NCBI GenBank assembly: GCA_023313575.1
Contig: JAJTTP010000011.1
Location: 1,116,001-1,180,000, forward strand
From: Eutypella sp. D-1
Lineage: Eukaryota; Ascomycota; Sordariomycetes; Xylariales; Diatrypaceae
Direction of reading: 5' to 3'
Length of the DNA stretch: 64,000 bases
In this document: positions 34,965 through 47,137 of the stretch, piece after piece
Position numbering within the stretch: the first letter of the stretch is position 1
How the letters are laid out: every line of letters begins with the position of its first letter
The notes under the pieces: generated by a model
What the model was told of the DNA's origin: nothing
Seen by the model: the letters and a program-made list of their open reading frames with translations, nothing else
Databases searched by the model: none
Program-made: the position numbers and the translations under genes

Positions 34965-37900
34965 ATGGCCCCGGTGGTATCTGCTGCTGCGCCTGCGGCT
35001 GTCCCTAATAAAATCAAACGACCAGCACCTCCCGGTGTCCAAGCAGCAAATGGCACTCATAGCGGCCCATCCAAATCATCGCCATCACCCTCCATGGCTG
35101 TCAAAAGGTCCCCTGCTGCCGTTGCTAAGCAGCAGCAGCAGCAGCAACCACAACAGCAACAGCAGCCGCCTGCTGCGCAACCACAACAACAAGCGCAACA
35201 ACAAACACCAACATCGGCCACCGCCAATGGTGTGAACGGTGCTGGCGCTTCAGCTGGCGCCAAACCTGGTGCAGCCCGCGCCCGACGTGACACCTCGAAC
35301 CAGGTCTCTGGCCGAGCCCAGAAGAATGGCCCAGGTCCCATGAGATCCGGCAGCCTGGCCACCGATGGCCATATGGAGCAATCCATTGAGCCCCGTCAAA
35401 CCGGTATGTAGCAAGCAATATTATGTTGCCTACTCATCATCTCCTGCTTCTCTCACAATCTGGGTGTGCTGACTCGTTCGCCTTTTCCTTTTTGTGTGTG
35501 TGTCTTTATAGAGCTCACCCGGGCATACATATTACGCAAATATTCCGGACAGCCACCTTCTTTAGTCGTACATCTTCACGCCAACCATTTCCGGTTCGAT
35601 CAGCAGGACGGTATCTTTCAGTATAAGTCACCGATGAGAATTTTCCTCGAGCATCTCCGAACCCGAACGATACCCCACGACCTTGTGCCTTACTTCAACG
35701 ACTGGGGCGTCAAGTTCTACGAAGGCTGCTTGATTGTCCAGGTTCATGACCACAAGACGGCAGCTCAAGCGAAAGAGCAGGCGAGACCGACATCCAAGTC
35801 CAGTAATGTCACTCCGTCATCCATACATAATTACAATCCTTATATCACGCCCTCACCGTATACGCCTTACCCGAAGAATAATGTGGAAGAGACCGAGAAT
35901 GGAACGACGAATGGCGAAGCGAAGCCCGCGGATAGCGAGGCTCAAGAAAACGGTGGCATGCCAGCACCGCCAGCACTCCCGGAGGGACAAAAAGCCAACT
36001 CTACACCAAAAGTCAAAATTATTACTGCCGTGTTATTTCCGACCCCTCAGACTTTACAGATGGAACTGGCTATCAAGGCAACGACCCCTCGTGGAGCTGC
36101 GGATTCCAAAGCCGGCGCCGATTCCTCGATGAACCCTCCACCGACCCCTATGTCTGCTGCGCCCCCTGCGACCCCTACTGGGACCAGCATGGCGCCACCT
36201 TCGAAGAAGCAGAAGCGCGAGAAGATGGAGCTAGACCCGGCTACCATGCGTGCGGCTGAGGCCCAGATAATACTTGCTACAGCTCGCCCATTGCACTTAG
36301 AACCAACACGGAACGCCGCGGAAACGATCGCGCTGCTGGAAAAGATGGCCGATCCGAATCACTCTGATCCGCCGCCGCAGCCCAAAATCAGAAAACGTAC
36401 CGTTGCCGAGCGAGCCGCCGATGAGGCGGCGGCAGCAGAACAGGAGCGATATATGCTCACCTACGACGAGCGTCTTTCCAACCTGGGTGGCGTTCAGGGT
36501 GGAGGTGACGGCGGGGATGGGCAAGGTGGAGCTGCTACCTTTGAACCTCGTTTCGAAAGGTTCAAGGTACTCGCTGATATCAAACGAGAGCATGCCGAGA
36601 AGAAGGAACAGGAGAAGCTCCGTCAGCAAGAAAACGAGCGCAAGCTTGCCTTGCAAAAGCAGCAGCAGCAACAAGAGCAATTGCAGCAGCAACGGCAGCA
36701 AGCCGAGGCGGAAAAGAACCGCCGCGAGCAAGAAGCCCAGCGCCAAGCCCAGATGCGCCAACAGCAGCAACAGCAACAACAGCAACAACAACAACAACAG
36801 CAACAACAGCAGCAGCAGCAGCAGCAGCAACAGCAACAGCAACAACAACAACAAGAGGCGCAACGCCGTGCTATTGCTGCCCAGCAAGCCCATGCTCAAG
36901 CTCAGGCTCAAGCGCAAGCGCAAGCTCAAGCCGCCGCTGCCGCCGCCGCCGCCCAGTCGCCTCCCAACGGCACAGGGAACCAAATGCAGGGCCCACACGG
37001 TCATCCCACTCAGAATGGGATGCCGAATGTTTCGATGCCTGGCCAACCAGCGCATCGGTTCCCGCAGCAGGTCTCGCAGCCGCCTGTCTCATCGCCCGTG
37101 GTCCGGCAAAACACCCCACAAAATATGTCGTCACCTATGGTCGGCAATGTACCAATGCAACAAACCAACTCGGGAATGGGTGGAAGTCCTCCAAGGCCAT
37201 CCTCGGTTGCTCAGAACCACGGCCCTATGTCCGTGCCCATGACGGCGAGTATGTCTGCTAGAGGTAGTCAACAAAGTCATCCTTCTGGCACGCCTCGTAT
37301 GCCAAGCGCCACACCCCAGATGGCTCATGGTACCCCGATTAGCCGGGCGATGCCTACGCCGCGAATGAGCCAGGCGAGCCCGCCCCCGGGTATGATGGCG
37401 AACACTCCGCAGGCGGGCCAGAATATGCTTATGGGTCACCAGAATATGGGCCAGAACATGAATAACCCCATGATGGCGGCGCAAATAGCCGCGCAGCAGC
37501 GGCAGCGGATCCACCAGCAGCAGCAATTACAGGCGATGCAGAATTCCGGCATGATGAACGGGCAGAATCCCCAGATGCAGAATCAGCAACAGATGTTCCA
37601 GCAAATGATGCAGCGACAGCAGCTTCTGAGTAACATGCAGAACCCACACATGATGAATCCAGTTCAGCAAGCTCAACTCGCTCAGCGCTACCAGCAGCAG
37701 ATTAATAGTATGCAGCAACAGCAGCAGCATCATCAGCAGCAACAACAGCAGCAGATGCAACAAGGCCAGATGCAAGGACAGCAGATGGGCAACCCGAACT
37801 TCATGAACATGAGCAACCTCAACCCGCAGCAGATCGCGGCGCTCCAGCAAATGCAGCAGGCCGGCAACCCCTCGGCGTTACAGAACAATATGCGGATCCA

Positions 37901-38063
37901 GATCCAGCACCGGCAGACCGCGCTGTACCGGCAGAACGTCCCGCAGCTCGCCGCCCGGTACGGCGGGATCCAAAACATACCGCACGAAATGCACGAGACT
38001 TTCAAGCGCCAGTGTTTTGCCAAGGCGACGGAGCAGGTACGCGCGATGATGAGCCAGCACCAT

Positions 38064-38095
<32 letters not shown>

Positions 38096-38183
38096 AGCGC
38101 AGCAGCAGCAACAGCAGGGCAACATGCAGAACATGCAGAACATGCCTAACATGCAAAACATGGGTGGCATGCAGGGCATGTAG
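34965..38183 (+). CDS. SPT20: SAGA complex subunit Spt20, polyglutamine-rich, two exons
   Basis: Structural subunit of the SAGA transcription coactivator, nuclear. Exons are 34965-35403 and 35512-38183; the 108-bp intron (GTATGT to TAG) is phase 1, giving 1036 aa. The conserved Spt20 domain straddles the splice and the next 80 residues: [65 protein letters not shown], and further on [20 protein letters not shown]. The rest is low-complexity: a Glu/Gln/Arg coiled-coil-like stretch, 32 consecutive Gln coded by mixed CAA/CAG (36759-36854), an Ala/Gln alternation, then Met/Gln/Asn-rich sequence to the end, with two more Gln blocks. These are typical activator-type flexible regions. A huge Leu frame on the opposite strand is only the complement of the CAG repeats. 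Confidence 0.93.
36759..36854 (+). repeat. CAG/CAA polyglutamine tract (32 codons)
   Basis: Ninety-six bases of uninterrupted glutamine codons inside SPT20, mixed CAA and CAG with one block of about seven CAG. Mixed codons make slippage less likely than a pure CAG run, but length variation between strains is plausible. Confidence 0.95.
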
Positions 38184-40342
38184 AGCGACCCTGAGCCCTC
38201 TGATGACTTGACGTATCTCTTGCGCTTGCTAAGCGAGATCAACTGGGAGAAATATCTCGAAAAAGATGATAAGACAGTACAGTAGTATGCCATTAAGCTA
38301 CTACTACTAGTTACTACTACTATACTCGCCGCCGACCTATACTATTATTTCTCATACACCTTGCAGCAAAAAAGAAAAATTATCCACTTTCAGGGGGGAG
38401 GGGGGCATCGCGAGGCTACTTGTTGTACCGAGGGCGGTCGACCCCTGGGCTTATCTTTTACGAACTGGCGTTCTGGGGTAGGGAGGATACTTTGGGCAGG
38501 CGAGATGGGAGGAGAGCCAGGCCTCGGCGAACGGCGTTTTCTTCTTTCTTTCTTTTTTCGTTGTCACCCTCTCTATCCACTAATCAGTGGTATGTAGTAT
38601 GAGATACGCGCCTACGCAAACTGCCTTTTTTTTCCCGCATTTCAGTTTTTTCCGAGGGTCTGGCCTGGTCTCGTCCGGGGGAGATGGGGGGAGGCTTTTG
38701 CGTTTTATCTTGTCCTTTTAATACCGTCTATATTGGCTCCCCCCGCCCTCCCCCGTTCTCGCTGGTTTTTGTTTGCTTGTTTTCTTCTGATATACCCCAC
38801 CCAAAAAAAGACCACCGGCTCGCCTCCTTCCCTCGGACGCATCACCTTCGGTAGACCTTCGAGTCTTCCAACGGGGGTTAAAAGAAGGTCAGAGTTCGGT
38901 CGGTTGGTCGGTCTGTTATAACTTAGATAGCACGGATGGATGAAAAGGCAAAACCGGCCCAGCAAGCCTAGCTAGGTATATACAACTGCTATGAGATGCG
39001 ATGCGCTGCGATGTTAACGGTGTCTTTGCTGTCGGTACATGTGACTTTCGTCTTCGTCGATTACATGAGAAGGTTCGAATAGGCGGATAATACATGATGC
39101 GGGAGAATATCCGAAGAATACCTTGGTAGGTCTTCTTACTTGATTATTGTCGTGGTGGTGTATCTGTAGTTGCTTCTACCGAAAGGGATGGCATCACGTG
39201 CGTCTAACATAATCTTGACTTCATACTGAGTGCGTAGGTAGGCAGCTAGCTTACGTAAAGATGCAGTAGCAACGGACTTATCCGGTATCTAGCCCAGCCC
39301 AGCCTGGGCCTGGCAGCTGCTGCCCCAGCTTAGGAATGAATAGGCTAGGTACTTAAGTACTCCGTAACTCCGTACCTAATGTACCTACCTAGGTAGGTAG
39401 ATATGGGGAACTGCCAGATATCATTACGACATACCTGCATAAGTGTACAAGTAATGAGATATGAGATACCTACCTACCTTATGTATGTACCAGCTGAGGT
39501 CACAGGCAATCAAGTCCTTCTAACAACCGGCCTACAGTACGTAACCTGGCTTGCCTGGAAGTTACCTAAAGTCTAAAGTTAACCCCGGGCCTTACCTGTA
39601 CCTATTGCCTGCCTAAGCCCATTTATGACGGGTGACCAACCACTACCGCACCTAACACCCACACCCGTGGACACAGTTTAATCATTCATACATCCCGTCG
39701 TCAGTCGCCAGTCACGTTGGTCAAGAGTCATCACATTAAAAAGGGTAACGAAATCGACGATAAGCTCTCTCCTTTCTTTTTAACCGTATACCGTTTATCA
39801 TTTACCTAAGCATATCTTTTTTTTCTTTCGCGCATTGGGCTTTTGCCGGGATTCAGGCTCCGCTCTCCGCGAGCGAACACGAGGAGGAACACGGTCCTCT
39901 CTCACGTCCTTCCCTCACTTAACGTCCACCACCACCACGACGAACTCTTTTCTCATCCGGAATTCCCTGAACGCAGTTCCCGAATTTCCGAATTTCTTTT
40001 CTGTTGCTTTCTTTTCTCTCCTTCCATACTATCCACGAGATCGAATAGAAAGTATTCGAGAAAAAAATTCCCTCATCGCCGGCTTCTGCAACTGCAACAT
40101 CGCGTTTCTTTATAAGCCGCTATCGTCACTAAAAGGCATTCTCCTCCCTTCCCCCCTTAACCCTACTTAGCCTACAGTAGCTCCCGCCGATCCCGTCATC
40201 ATCATCACTCATCAACGACGACCACCACCAACGCCAACGCGTCCGACGAGACCGGCATAGGCCACATAACATAAATACATACAATACGCACGTACATATA
40301 TAATACATACATCTACATAGTTATACATTTTACATACCTACC
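38184..40342. other. Intergenic between SPT20 and ATG27
   Basis: About 2.2 kb. The first several hundred bases are probably the SPT20 3' untranslated region. 39230-39480 is dense in TACCTAGGTAGGTA motifs, including GTACCTACCTAGGTAGGTAG near 39380-39400. 39690-40342 is pyrimidine- and CA-rich, ending with TACATAC repeats just before the ATG27 start, consistent with a long 5' leader. No gene recognised. Confidence 0.5.
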
Positions 40343-41609
40343 ATGAAAATCCCATCAATAACAACGGCGAGCGACGCCGCTACCGCCCTCGCGTTGCTCT
40401 CGCTCGCGATGCTACCACAACAGGCCGCCGCCATGTTCCAGTGCGACCACGTGGTAGTCGACAACCAAAAATTCGACTTGTCCGCCCTTGATGGCGCCCA
40501 CAGCGTCGTCATGAGCAGGGACGAGGGCGCCAGCTTCCTCAACACCACCTACACCGTTGACATCTGCCGCCCGCTCAAGAAGAAGGGCGACGTCCCCAAG
40601 GACCAAGAATGTCCCAACGGTTCGAGAGGTACGTCAACTGTCGCTATTCAAGGAGTCCAGATTTTGACTCTCTTTCTTTTTACTTTATATACTGATTCTC
40701 CTTCTATCATCCAGTCTGCGCCATCCAACGAACGATAGGAAAGGGCGAGAACAACTCTGGCGATGTGATCCTGAAGGCCTTCCCCATCGCAGGCGAGCTG
40801 GCCGACTACGGCGGCAAGAGCCTGGATCCGGAAATCACCCGACTGACCCCCGCCGATCTTCCCGGCGGCGAGGAAGACGAGAAGAACAGCGGCGGCGGCC
40901 TGCGCGTTATACTCAAGGGCGGCTTCGACGACAGACCCGAGCACGGAAATAAGCGCGACCAGAAGGCCATCATCACCTTCGCCTGTGACCCCGACCGCGA
41001 CGGCACCGAGGGCGAGTTCGACCCCGAGGACCAATACGATGACGGCAGCGACCCCCTTGCCCGGCGCGCCATGAACCCGCTATCCTACAGAGAAGAAGAA
41101 GGGGATGGAGAAGGAGACGGCGGGGACGGTGGAGATGGTGGGGACGGCGAGAAGAAGCCTGCCGACGAGATCCAGCTCGGCGACGGCAAGAATGCGAGCT
41201 TGATCTTCGAGGGTTGGGGTCCCTCTGACGAGAGCGCCAACACCGACGTCCTGCGCCTCACCTGGCGCACCAAGTACGCCTGCGAGGGACGCGCTCATGA
41301 AGGGGACGGACATGGAGACACTCACTGGGGGTTCTTTACGTGGCTTGTCATCATGTGAGTATTGTCAAAATAGCCCTCTCTACTTACAAGCGCATCCACT
41401 AACCCAATCGCAGCGTCTTCCTCGGCACGGCGGCCTACCTCATTTTCGGCTCCTGGCTCAACTACAACCGCTACGGCGCGCGGGGCTGGGACCTCCTGCC
41501 CCACGGCGATACTATCCGCGACATCCCCTACCTCCTCAAGGACTGGACGCGCCGGGTCCTGAATACTGTACAAGGCAGCGGAAGCCGTGGCGGGTACAGC
41601 GCTGTGTGA
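40343..41609 (+). CDS. ATG27: Autophagy-related membrane protein Atg27, three exons
   Basis: Type I membrane protein of the Golgi, endosome, vacuole and autophagosomal vesicle pool, which helps deliver Atg9 membrane. Exons are 40343-40628, 40715-41354 and 41414-41609; introns are 86 bp (GTACGT to CAG, phase 1) and 59 bp (GTGAGT to CAG, phase 2), giving 373 aa. The signal peptide ends near the Ala-rich stretch about residues 25-30. The luminal part starts FQCDHVVVDNQKFDLSAL with the conserved YTVDICRPL, ITFACDP and RLTWRTKYAC segments of the mannose-6-phosphate-receptor-like Atg27 domain and its paired Cys. An acidic Gly-Asp-rich loop (EEGDGEGDGGDGGDGGDG) interrupts it. The membrane segment crosses the second splice (WGFFTWLVIMIVFLGTAAYL). 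The cytosolic tail ends in YSAV, the tyrosine sorting motif known in yeast Atg27. Confidence 0.93.
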
Positions 41610-43946
41610 AGAAAAAAAATTGATACCAGGTTTCACTACGAGAGAAGAGAAGAATGTGTTGGGAACGGAAGGGAGGGAAAGGTTTGGTGTATATGTGGAA
41701 GTGTTACGAAACCCCGATGACGCGCTCCCGGGGCGGCAGCTTCGCGCTCTTTGCGGAGATCACCGGATACGGGAGGGCAACGCGGGGCATGGCGGGCTGG
41801 GTCAGATCGGAGACGGAAGATATATGCGCCGCATCGTATCGCGGTTATTAGACGGGAAGACGGTGTGGCATCTGAACCACGCGGTACAGCATGCCAAAGG
41901 GGGAAGACGGGCGACTTGGCTTGCTTCTATCTATCTCTCTTGCTCTCCCGCGTCACGGCGGGTGTTGCGGAGTTGAATCGGATGTATGGACGCAGCCCTC
42001 TTCCACAACAAAGGAAATCCTACCGAAACCACCGCCTCCCTAACCGACGGCCTTGGCTTGCGATGCTATAGAATACGTATATATATAGCGGAGCATACTT
42101 CACATGATCGGAGTCGGGTGGTAGGACGGAAGATGAATGATACGGGGGAAGGGAGAGGAGGCCAGTTAGGAGTGGGGGTTTAAGAGGGAAGAAAGCCATG
42201 AGAAATCGGGAGGAAGGGGGCGGGGCGCGCGGGCATAAATATCATACAAACGGTGTTTTTGGAGAGCGAACGTTAATTCGGAATTGAAATTCTTCCTTTT
42301 TGTCACCCTCTTTTTTTTTTTCCCTGCAGTGCAGTTTTCTGTTTTTTTGAGAGGAGGTAAGAAGATGGGAGAGAAAAAGAGGGAGAGAAGATTTTAAGAG
42401 GAATAGGATAGAAAGTAGACTTCTGTTCCGTTATGCCGATGCTGGTGGTGCCCTTTGCTCTGCGGTGGGTGGGCGTGTTCATCCTATTAAAACCTCCTTA
42501 CGATGTTAGGGTGATGTATAGATAGATAGGTAGGCATAAATATCATCGTAATGCATCATGACCGAACGGGTGACTGGTCAACAGATCGTTGAGTCGTATC
42601 CCAAAGGGTGCCTGGTACCGCAGCTTCCAATACCAAGGCCTCGTCGGGAACTCTGAGATCCCCCAGAGCTCCCGATGGTCATCAGACTCGGGACTCCGCT
42701 TTCCAGTCCAAGAGGAACAGACGGATGTGCCAGGTGGATACCGAAAGCATGTCTACACGTACCCATGCGCCGGCTGCGGGTGTTAAGGGGAGGATGGATG
42801 GAGTCCCAGGTCAGCGTGGTCTTATCTTATGTACCTAGCAGATACTCATTCTCCGTCCGACCATACCGCGTTCCCAGCATGTCCCCCGGCCGGCCCGTTG
42901 CCGGAAGCCGCTACATGACGCAGCGACGGACATGTCTAGGCGTACTACCTGCCGTAATGTGGTGGTTATTCTTGCCGGTTCTTCGATTTTTTGTTTCTTC
43001 GATTTTTTTTCTCTTACAGGCGACCACAGGGTAGTTAACATCTCTGCCAGATTCAAACGCCTCTCATCCTAGCTATTTGAGTACTACATTGCCGGGCGAC
43101 AGTGGACTTGAGTCTTGACTTAAAAGGGTTGAAAGAATTTACAAGGCCATAACTGTAATGCATGTTGTCTTCGGCGCTGATCGTTCTCCGTAGATGATGT
43201 GGTATTAGCGAAGTCAACCCCACCATTTATTGCGTTAGAGGATCTTCAAATCACGTTCAACAACGTTATCCATAACTTCGTACCTACACTACTTACACTA
43301 CATACCTCTTCCCACAGATGTAATACAAGCTGAGCGTCCTATCTCATGTTTGGCTACCCTTGCCGGCGCCAGCCAACCAAGTCCGAAGGGGGGGCCACCG
43401 CTTGGCGTGTCAATGCTTTGGGGGGTTGTTATCTCGTCGAATAAAACCATCCCCCGACGGGCCTTACCTTTAAGATTACCCTTATCCACAAGTACAAGTT
43501 CAAATGATAGCGTTCGTTCTAGGCTCACCGCCGGGCTGCTGCTTACTCGATGCGGAGATCCGAGCAGCCGAGTTTTGGTTGCAGTAGCCAAGACCTAATA
43601 ATAATGCGTCGAATTTGGAATCCGACGCCACCCACCGAATATGAGAGAGTGTGTGTGTGTGTGAGACGGCCATGCCGTTTCCCGCTCTGTCTTCAACGCG
43701 TTATCTTGGACGCGATCACCTCTCCTCCCTTCGTTAACCCGTCATGAAGCAACCGAGGAACGTTTGAAGTGGGAATAAGGGACAAATGCTAGATCTGTAG
43801 TGACACTATCCTCCGGTATCACAAGTTCAAACAGGGCTCCATCTTTACAACAGGCCGCTAGTTTTGTCACTTAATGTATATATATATGATTCCGCCAAGA
43901 ACGGCCTTCATACACCTGCTCTCAATCTAGGGAGTTTTCCCATCCC
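41610..43946. other. Gene-free stretch after ATG27
   Basis: About 2.3 kb. Frames up to about 130 codons occur near 41590-41980 but run out of the ATG27 stop region and show no motif; they are probably 3' untranslated sequence. T-rich runs lie around 42300-42345, a GT dinucleotide run at 43650-43664, and TATATATA near 43878. No gene recognised. Confidence 0.4.
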
Positions 43947-44663
43947 ATGATCATCCACCACCGCCGAGGTGTCGGTCGGCTGGCACTGGTCGCCTTCGCC
44001 GCGCTCGTGTTCATCGCGATTGCCGTCTGCTTGCTGCCGCGCTCCACAGACTACTACTACGGGCTCGGCCGTTCGACCTACACGAGCATCCGGGTGCTGA
44101 CGATGCCGGAGCCCGTCGACACCTCGTCGCTGACCGTGTCGGCCCGGCAGACCGGCACCTCGCCGCCCCGCATCACCTTCGCCGTCACCAACCGGTCGTC
44201 GCGCCCGCTCACGGTCCTGACCTGGGACTCCCCGCTCGACCCCCTGGTCCTGCAGCTCGGACACCTCGAGATCTCCGTGGTGGCGCCCGTTGCGGAGCCG
44301 GGAGACCGGGATCCGGATTCGGAGTCGGGGCCGGCGCTTCGCCGTCTCGACATCCCCACCGTCCAGATCCGGCGCAAGACGCCGCCGGATCCCGAGTCGC
44401 TCGTCACTATCGGGCCCGGCGAGACGGTCGAGAACGAGGTCGAGCTCCGCGAGGCGCTCGTGCCGCCCGAGGAATTACGCCGCGCCGCTGACGACGGCGG
44501 CAGGATCACCGCCGTGTGCCGCGGGCCGTGGACCGCCGTCTGGCCCCTGAGCACTGACGACGTCAGCGAGGAGGCCCGGGAAGCCCTGGGTGCCGGCCCG
44601 GGCGTCTTCAAGGGCAGCTATGAGACGCCGCCGCTGGAGATCGCGGTGGATCCGGAGTCGTAA
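43947..44663 (+). CDS. Hypothetical single-pass membrane or secreted protein, 238 aa
   Basis: Not recognised as a named family. An uninterrupted, GC-rich frame starts at ATG 43947. Residues about 11-30 form a membrane anchor or uncleaved signal (LALVAFAALVFIAIAVCLLP) behind a basic start. The outside part reads as a beta-rich domain: SSLTVSARQTG, PRITFAVTNRSSRPLTVLTW, DPLVLQLGHLEIS, then SLVTIGPGETVENEVEL, where the strand pattern and the phrases about ordinary fungal NRS-type turns recall immunoglobulin-like or protease-inhibitor-like beta sandwiches. The C-terminal part is Glu/Asp/Pro-rich. The higher GC content than flanking DNA and strong third-position G/C bias support a real coding region. 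Confidence 0.65.
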   Translation: MIIHHRRGVGRLALVAFAALVFIAIAVCLLPRSTDYYYGLGRSTYTSIRVLTMPEPVDTSSLTVSARQTGTSPPRITFAVTNRSSRPLTVLTWDSPLDPLVLQLGHLEISVVAPVAEPGDRDPDSESGPALRRLDIPTVQIRRKTPPDPESLVTIGPGETVENEVELREALVPPEELRRAADDGGRITAVCRGPWTAVWPLSTDDVSEEAREALGAGPGVFKGSYETPPLEIAVDPES

Positions 44664-45844
44664 CGTTTGGCATCCAAGTAAGCCGGGCGGGGTGGTATGG
44701 TTAGCGAGGGCGTCATTGCAAGGTTTCAATGTATACTATGTGCTCCCATTCCATGTGGACCGCACCGATATTCAGATTCTATTTCTTCATCTAGGCGTCT
44801 CACATCTACCTATAGATCATGACCACAATTATCTGAAGCGACCCTACTACTAAGGTAATAGTAACAGTCGCCGGCAATTCTATCCCAGTATCCTCCCGTC
44901 ATGAACACATACTGCCGCCAACACCGGGCCATTTGATGCCAGAACGTGGACGTGCAGGGCTATGTAGGCGACTCCGTGGCAAATTTGATTCTACGTATGT
45001 ATCGGCAGGATGCTCGCCGCATATCATCAATTACTGGAAGTGATAGTCCTACCTCACTGGTGCTTTGTATGTGGATGCCACGCTGGTTGATTTGGGACAG
45101 ATAGCGCCTTTATTCTTTGGTCTTATAATAGCCGAGATCCGAATCGCTGCGGGCGACAGTGGCGGACGAACAACAGACACAGAGTTAGCAAAAGGGAGTG
45201 ATGCCTCAGCAGATAGCTCGTGATGAAATATAGTTCAGGATCCAGCAGTCACGACTCCACCGGTTAGCTACCGCAACTATACCACCTTGACTTGGCCGTG
45301 GCAAGGGACTCAGTTGAGACAAGGCGCGCTTAATCTGCTAGCTTCGCTCGCACAGCAAGCGAAATCGCTGTAATACAGCCTGCTAGGACCCGAAACCTGT
45401 GTCATTCTTTTCTTAATGGCCTGTTCGAGTCTCTAAACCTCTTAACGGTCTTGCTTATATAGGCCTGCTTGTATAAGTGAACTGGTGGTTATGTGCTCAC
45501 CAGAAGACGTGGGCCCGTGTATATCCGAACCCATGGCAAGAAAGCTCAGGTTACCGAGTGCTTGAGCTTGTGCAGTGAGAAGTACCGCCATCAGAGAGGC
45601 AACTGCATACATTGGAGATTCCTTCACCAACAGATCACCCGTTCTGGGGACGGTACAACATCGTACACGACCGGCCGACGATGAAATCATCAATGGCTTG
45701 TGCAACTTGTATGCACCTCCCTTTACAATAAATCAAGCGATGTATATACACGGAAATTATTGCTTGGCATTCTATTCTATTCTATGTTATTCATTTCCCC
45801 CTGTCTCTGCCCTTATTTCGCGACGCTGTGTGATGGCTAGAGCT
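44664..45844. other. Intergenic
   Basis: About 1.2 kb between convergent genes (plus-strand hypothetical and minus-strand Zn2Cys6 factor). No recognisable gene, RNA or repeat. Confidence 0.45.
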
Positions 45845-47137
45845 CTACCATGACGTGTCAGAGAGCATCATTAGCCTAGCACTTTCTATAGAGTCTCGCA
45901 GTTCTTGCGGTTGCGTGGATTTACCTTCAGGTCCCTTCCTACCCAGTTCGTTGTGGAGCAATTCGAAATGATGAGGACAAGAAAGCAGCGCTGACCGACC
46001 AGAAGGGGGGATGATGTATCTTGGGTCTGGCGGGAGGCCCAGGCCCCGCTCTATACGATCGAGGAGACAGGTCAAGGTCTGCAGATAGGCGAGGCCCTCC
46101 ATCCGCCCGTCACAGGAGTAGAAAGCGCCTATTTGAAACCCCCTGGTAGGAGAGAAGTCCAGCTGTCGGTGCTCGAAAATGGTCTCAAGTCTCTTGTTGG
46201 CGATGGCGAGAAGTATTTCCAAGATCTCGATGATCTGTGCATAGCAACTCACCAGGAGGAGGACCACTGGCGTGTCGAGCGTAGGCCTCCCCTGGCCGTC
46301 TTCCATCGTTGATATGCCGGGCATACGAGGCTCTTTATTTCCGGGGGTCGCATGGAAGGAATTCTCGTCGTGTTGAAATTGGCGGGATTCTTGGTACGCC
46401 TCAGCAGAATATCTTAGCGCCCGATCTAGATTAGACATAATGCGATTGAGGCTCTGGCCATAGTTCAAGAGCCTCTCGAAAAGCATAGACCCGTCTCCCA
46501 CGGGTTTGGGCACAGCCCAGAAAAAGGTGAATATGTTCACCGTCGCGCGATTCTGCCTCAAAATGCTCGTGTCGGCGTGCAAGTCGACATAGAGATGCGA
46601 GAGATCTCTCAGACACTCGTGCTGCTGGGTGTATGTGGGGGCAGGCTTGGTGCGCCGGTAGGGATCGACCGCGGGAACAACTCCCACGAGTTCTATTGAG
46701 GGGTTGACTTCGTCGTCTACTGAGCACCAGGGAAAGCTAGGTGTTAAGGCGGAATCGTCAGTCCCCGTTGCCAGATCATCGCCGTCGCTGTCGAACGCTG
46801 CTATCGGAAGCTTGGCCCCAGCGAGAAAGTAGTGCAGCGGGCCTATAGCGTGTCGTTCCGTCTCATCCTGGGCGTCCCGTGAATCAATAGAATGCGTTGA
46901 AGTCGACCCCGACGACGCCGTCGAGTTTACCAAGCACTGCTTTCGCGGTCTTCCGGGTCGGCCGGCTTTCCCGATCTCGCAAACTGCGTTGAGTCTGTTG
47001 CACCTATCGCATTTAGGCTGGCTGGCGTCGTCGCGTAGACATCTCAATTTGTGCGACCGGCATCTGTTGCACGCGGTGCGACGCAGGCTAGTCTTGTGGC
47101 GTACTTGTGTCATTCTCCTCTTCATCTTTTTACACAT
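45845..47137 (-). CDS. Zn2Cys6 binuclear-cluster transcription factor (AflR-like layout)
   Basis: Nuclear DNA-binding regulator of 430 aa coded without introns. The fungal zinc cluster is C23-x2-C26-x6-C33-x9-C43-x2-C46-x6-C53, followed by a basic GRPGRPRK segment (about 59-66) that resembles an AT-hook and is also typical of AflR-type regulators. A Ser/Thr-rich linker leads to a C-terminal helical region (LLLVSCYAQIIEILEILLAI and LAYLQTLTCLLDRIERGLG) like the regulatory domain found in AflR family members. Such factors often control a secondary-metabolite cluster, but no biosynthetic genes lie next to it here, so its target is open. ATG 47137 is used; ATG at codon 9 is an equally good start. 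It is divergent from the small secreted protein gene across about 750 bp. Confidence 0.88.
   Translation of the reverse strand: MCKKMKRRMTQVRHKTSLRRTACNRCRSHKLRCLRDDASQPKCDRCNRLNAVCEIGKAGRPGRPRKQCLVNSTASSGSTSTHSIDSRDAQDETERHAIGPLHYFLAGAKLPIAAFDSDGDDLATGTDDSALTPSFPWCSVDDEVNPSIELVGVVPAVDPYRRTKPAPTYTQQHECLRDLSHLYVDLHADTSILRQNRATVNIFTFFWAVPKPVGDGSMLFERLLNYGQSLNRIMSNLDRALRYSAEAYQESRQFQHDENSFHATPGNKEPRMPGISTMEDGQGRPTLDTPVVLLLVSCYAQIIEILEILLAIANKRLETIFEHRQLDFSPTRGFQIGAFYSCDGRMEGLAYLQTLTCLLDRIERGLGLPPDPRYIIPPSGRSALLSCPHHFELLHNELGRKGPEGKSTQPQELRDSIESARLMMLSDTSW

Noticed and set aside
36297..37055. Long minus-strand frame of 252 codons made almost wholly of leucine
   Set aside because: It is the complement of the CAG/CAA glutamine repeats of SPT20; no gene-like start, and the forward frame has the conserved Spt20 domain.
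40330..41072. Minus-strand frames of 72-128 codons opposite ATG27
   Set aside because: Shadows of the ATG27 exons, which show conserved luminal segments, signal peptide and membrane helix.
44078..44611. Minus-strand frame of 177 codons opposite the 43947 gene
   Set aside because: GC-rich coding DNA often leaves the reverse strand open; the forward frame has a membrane segment, start context and coherent strands.
45401..45460. GTTCGAGTC resembling a tRNA T-loop
   Set aside because: The flanking bases cannot form the T-arm stem and no A-box or acceptor stem is found at the right distance.
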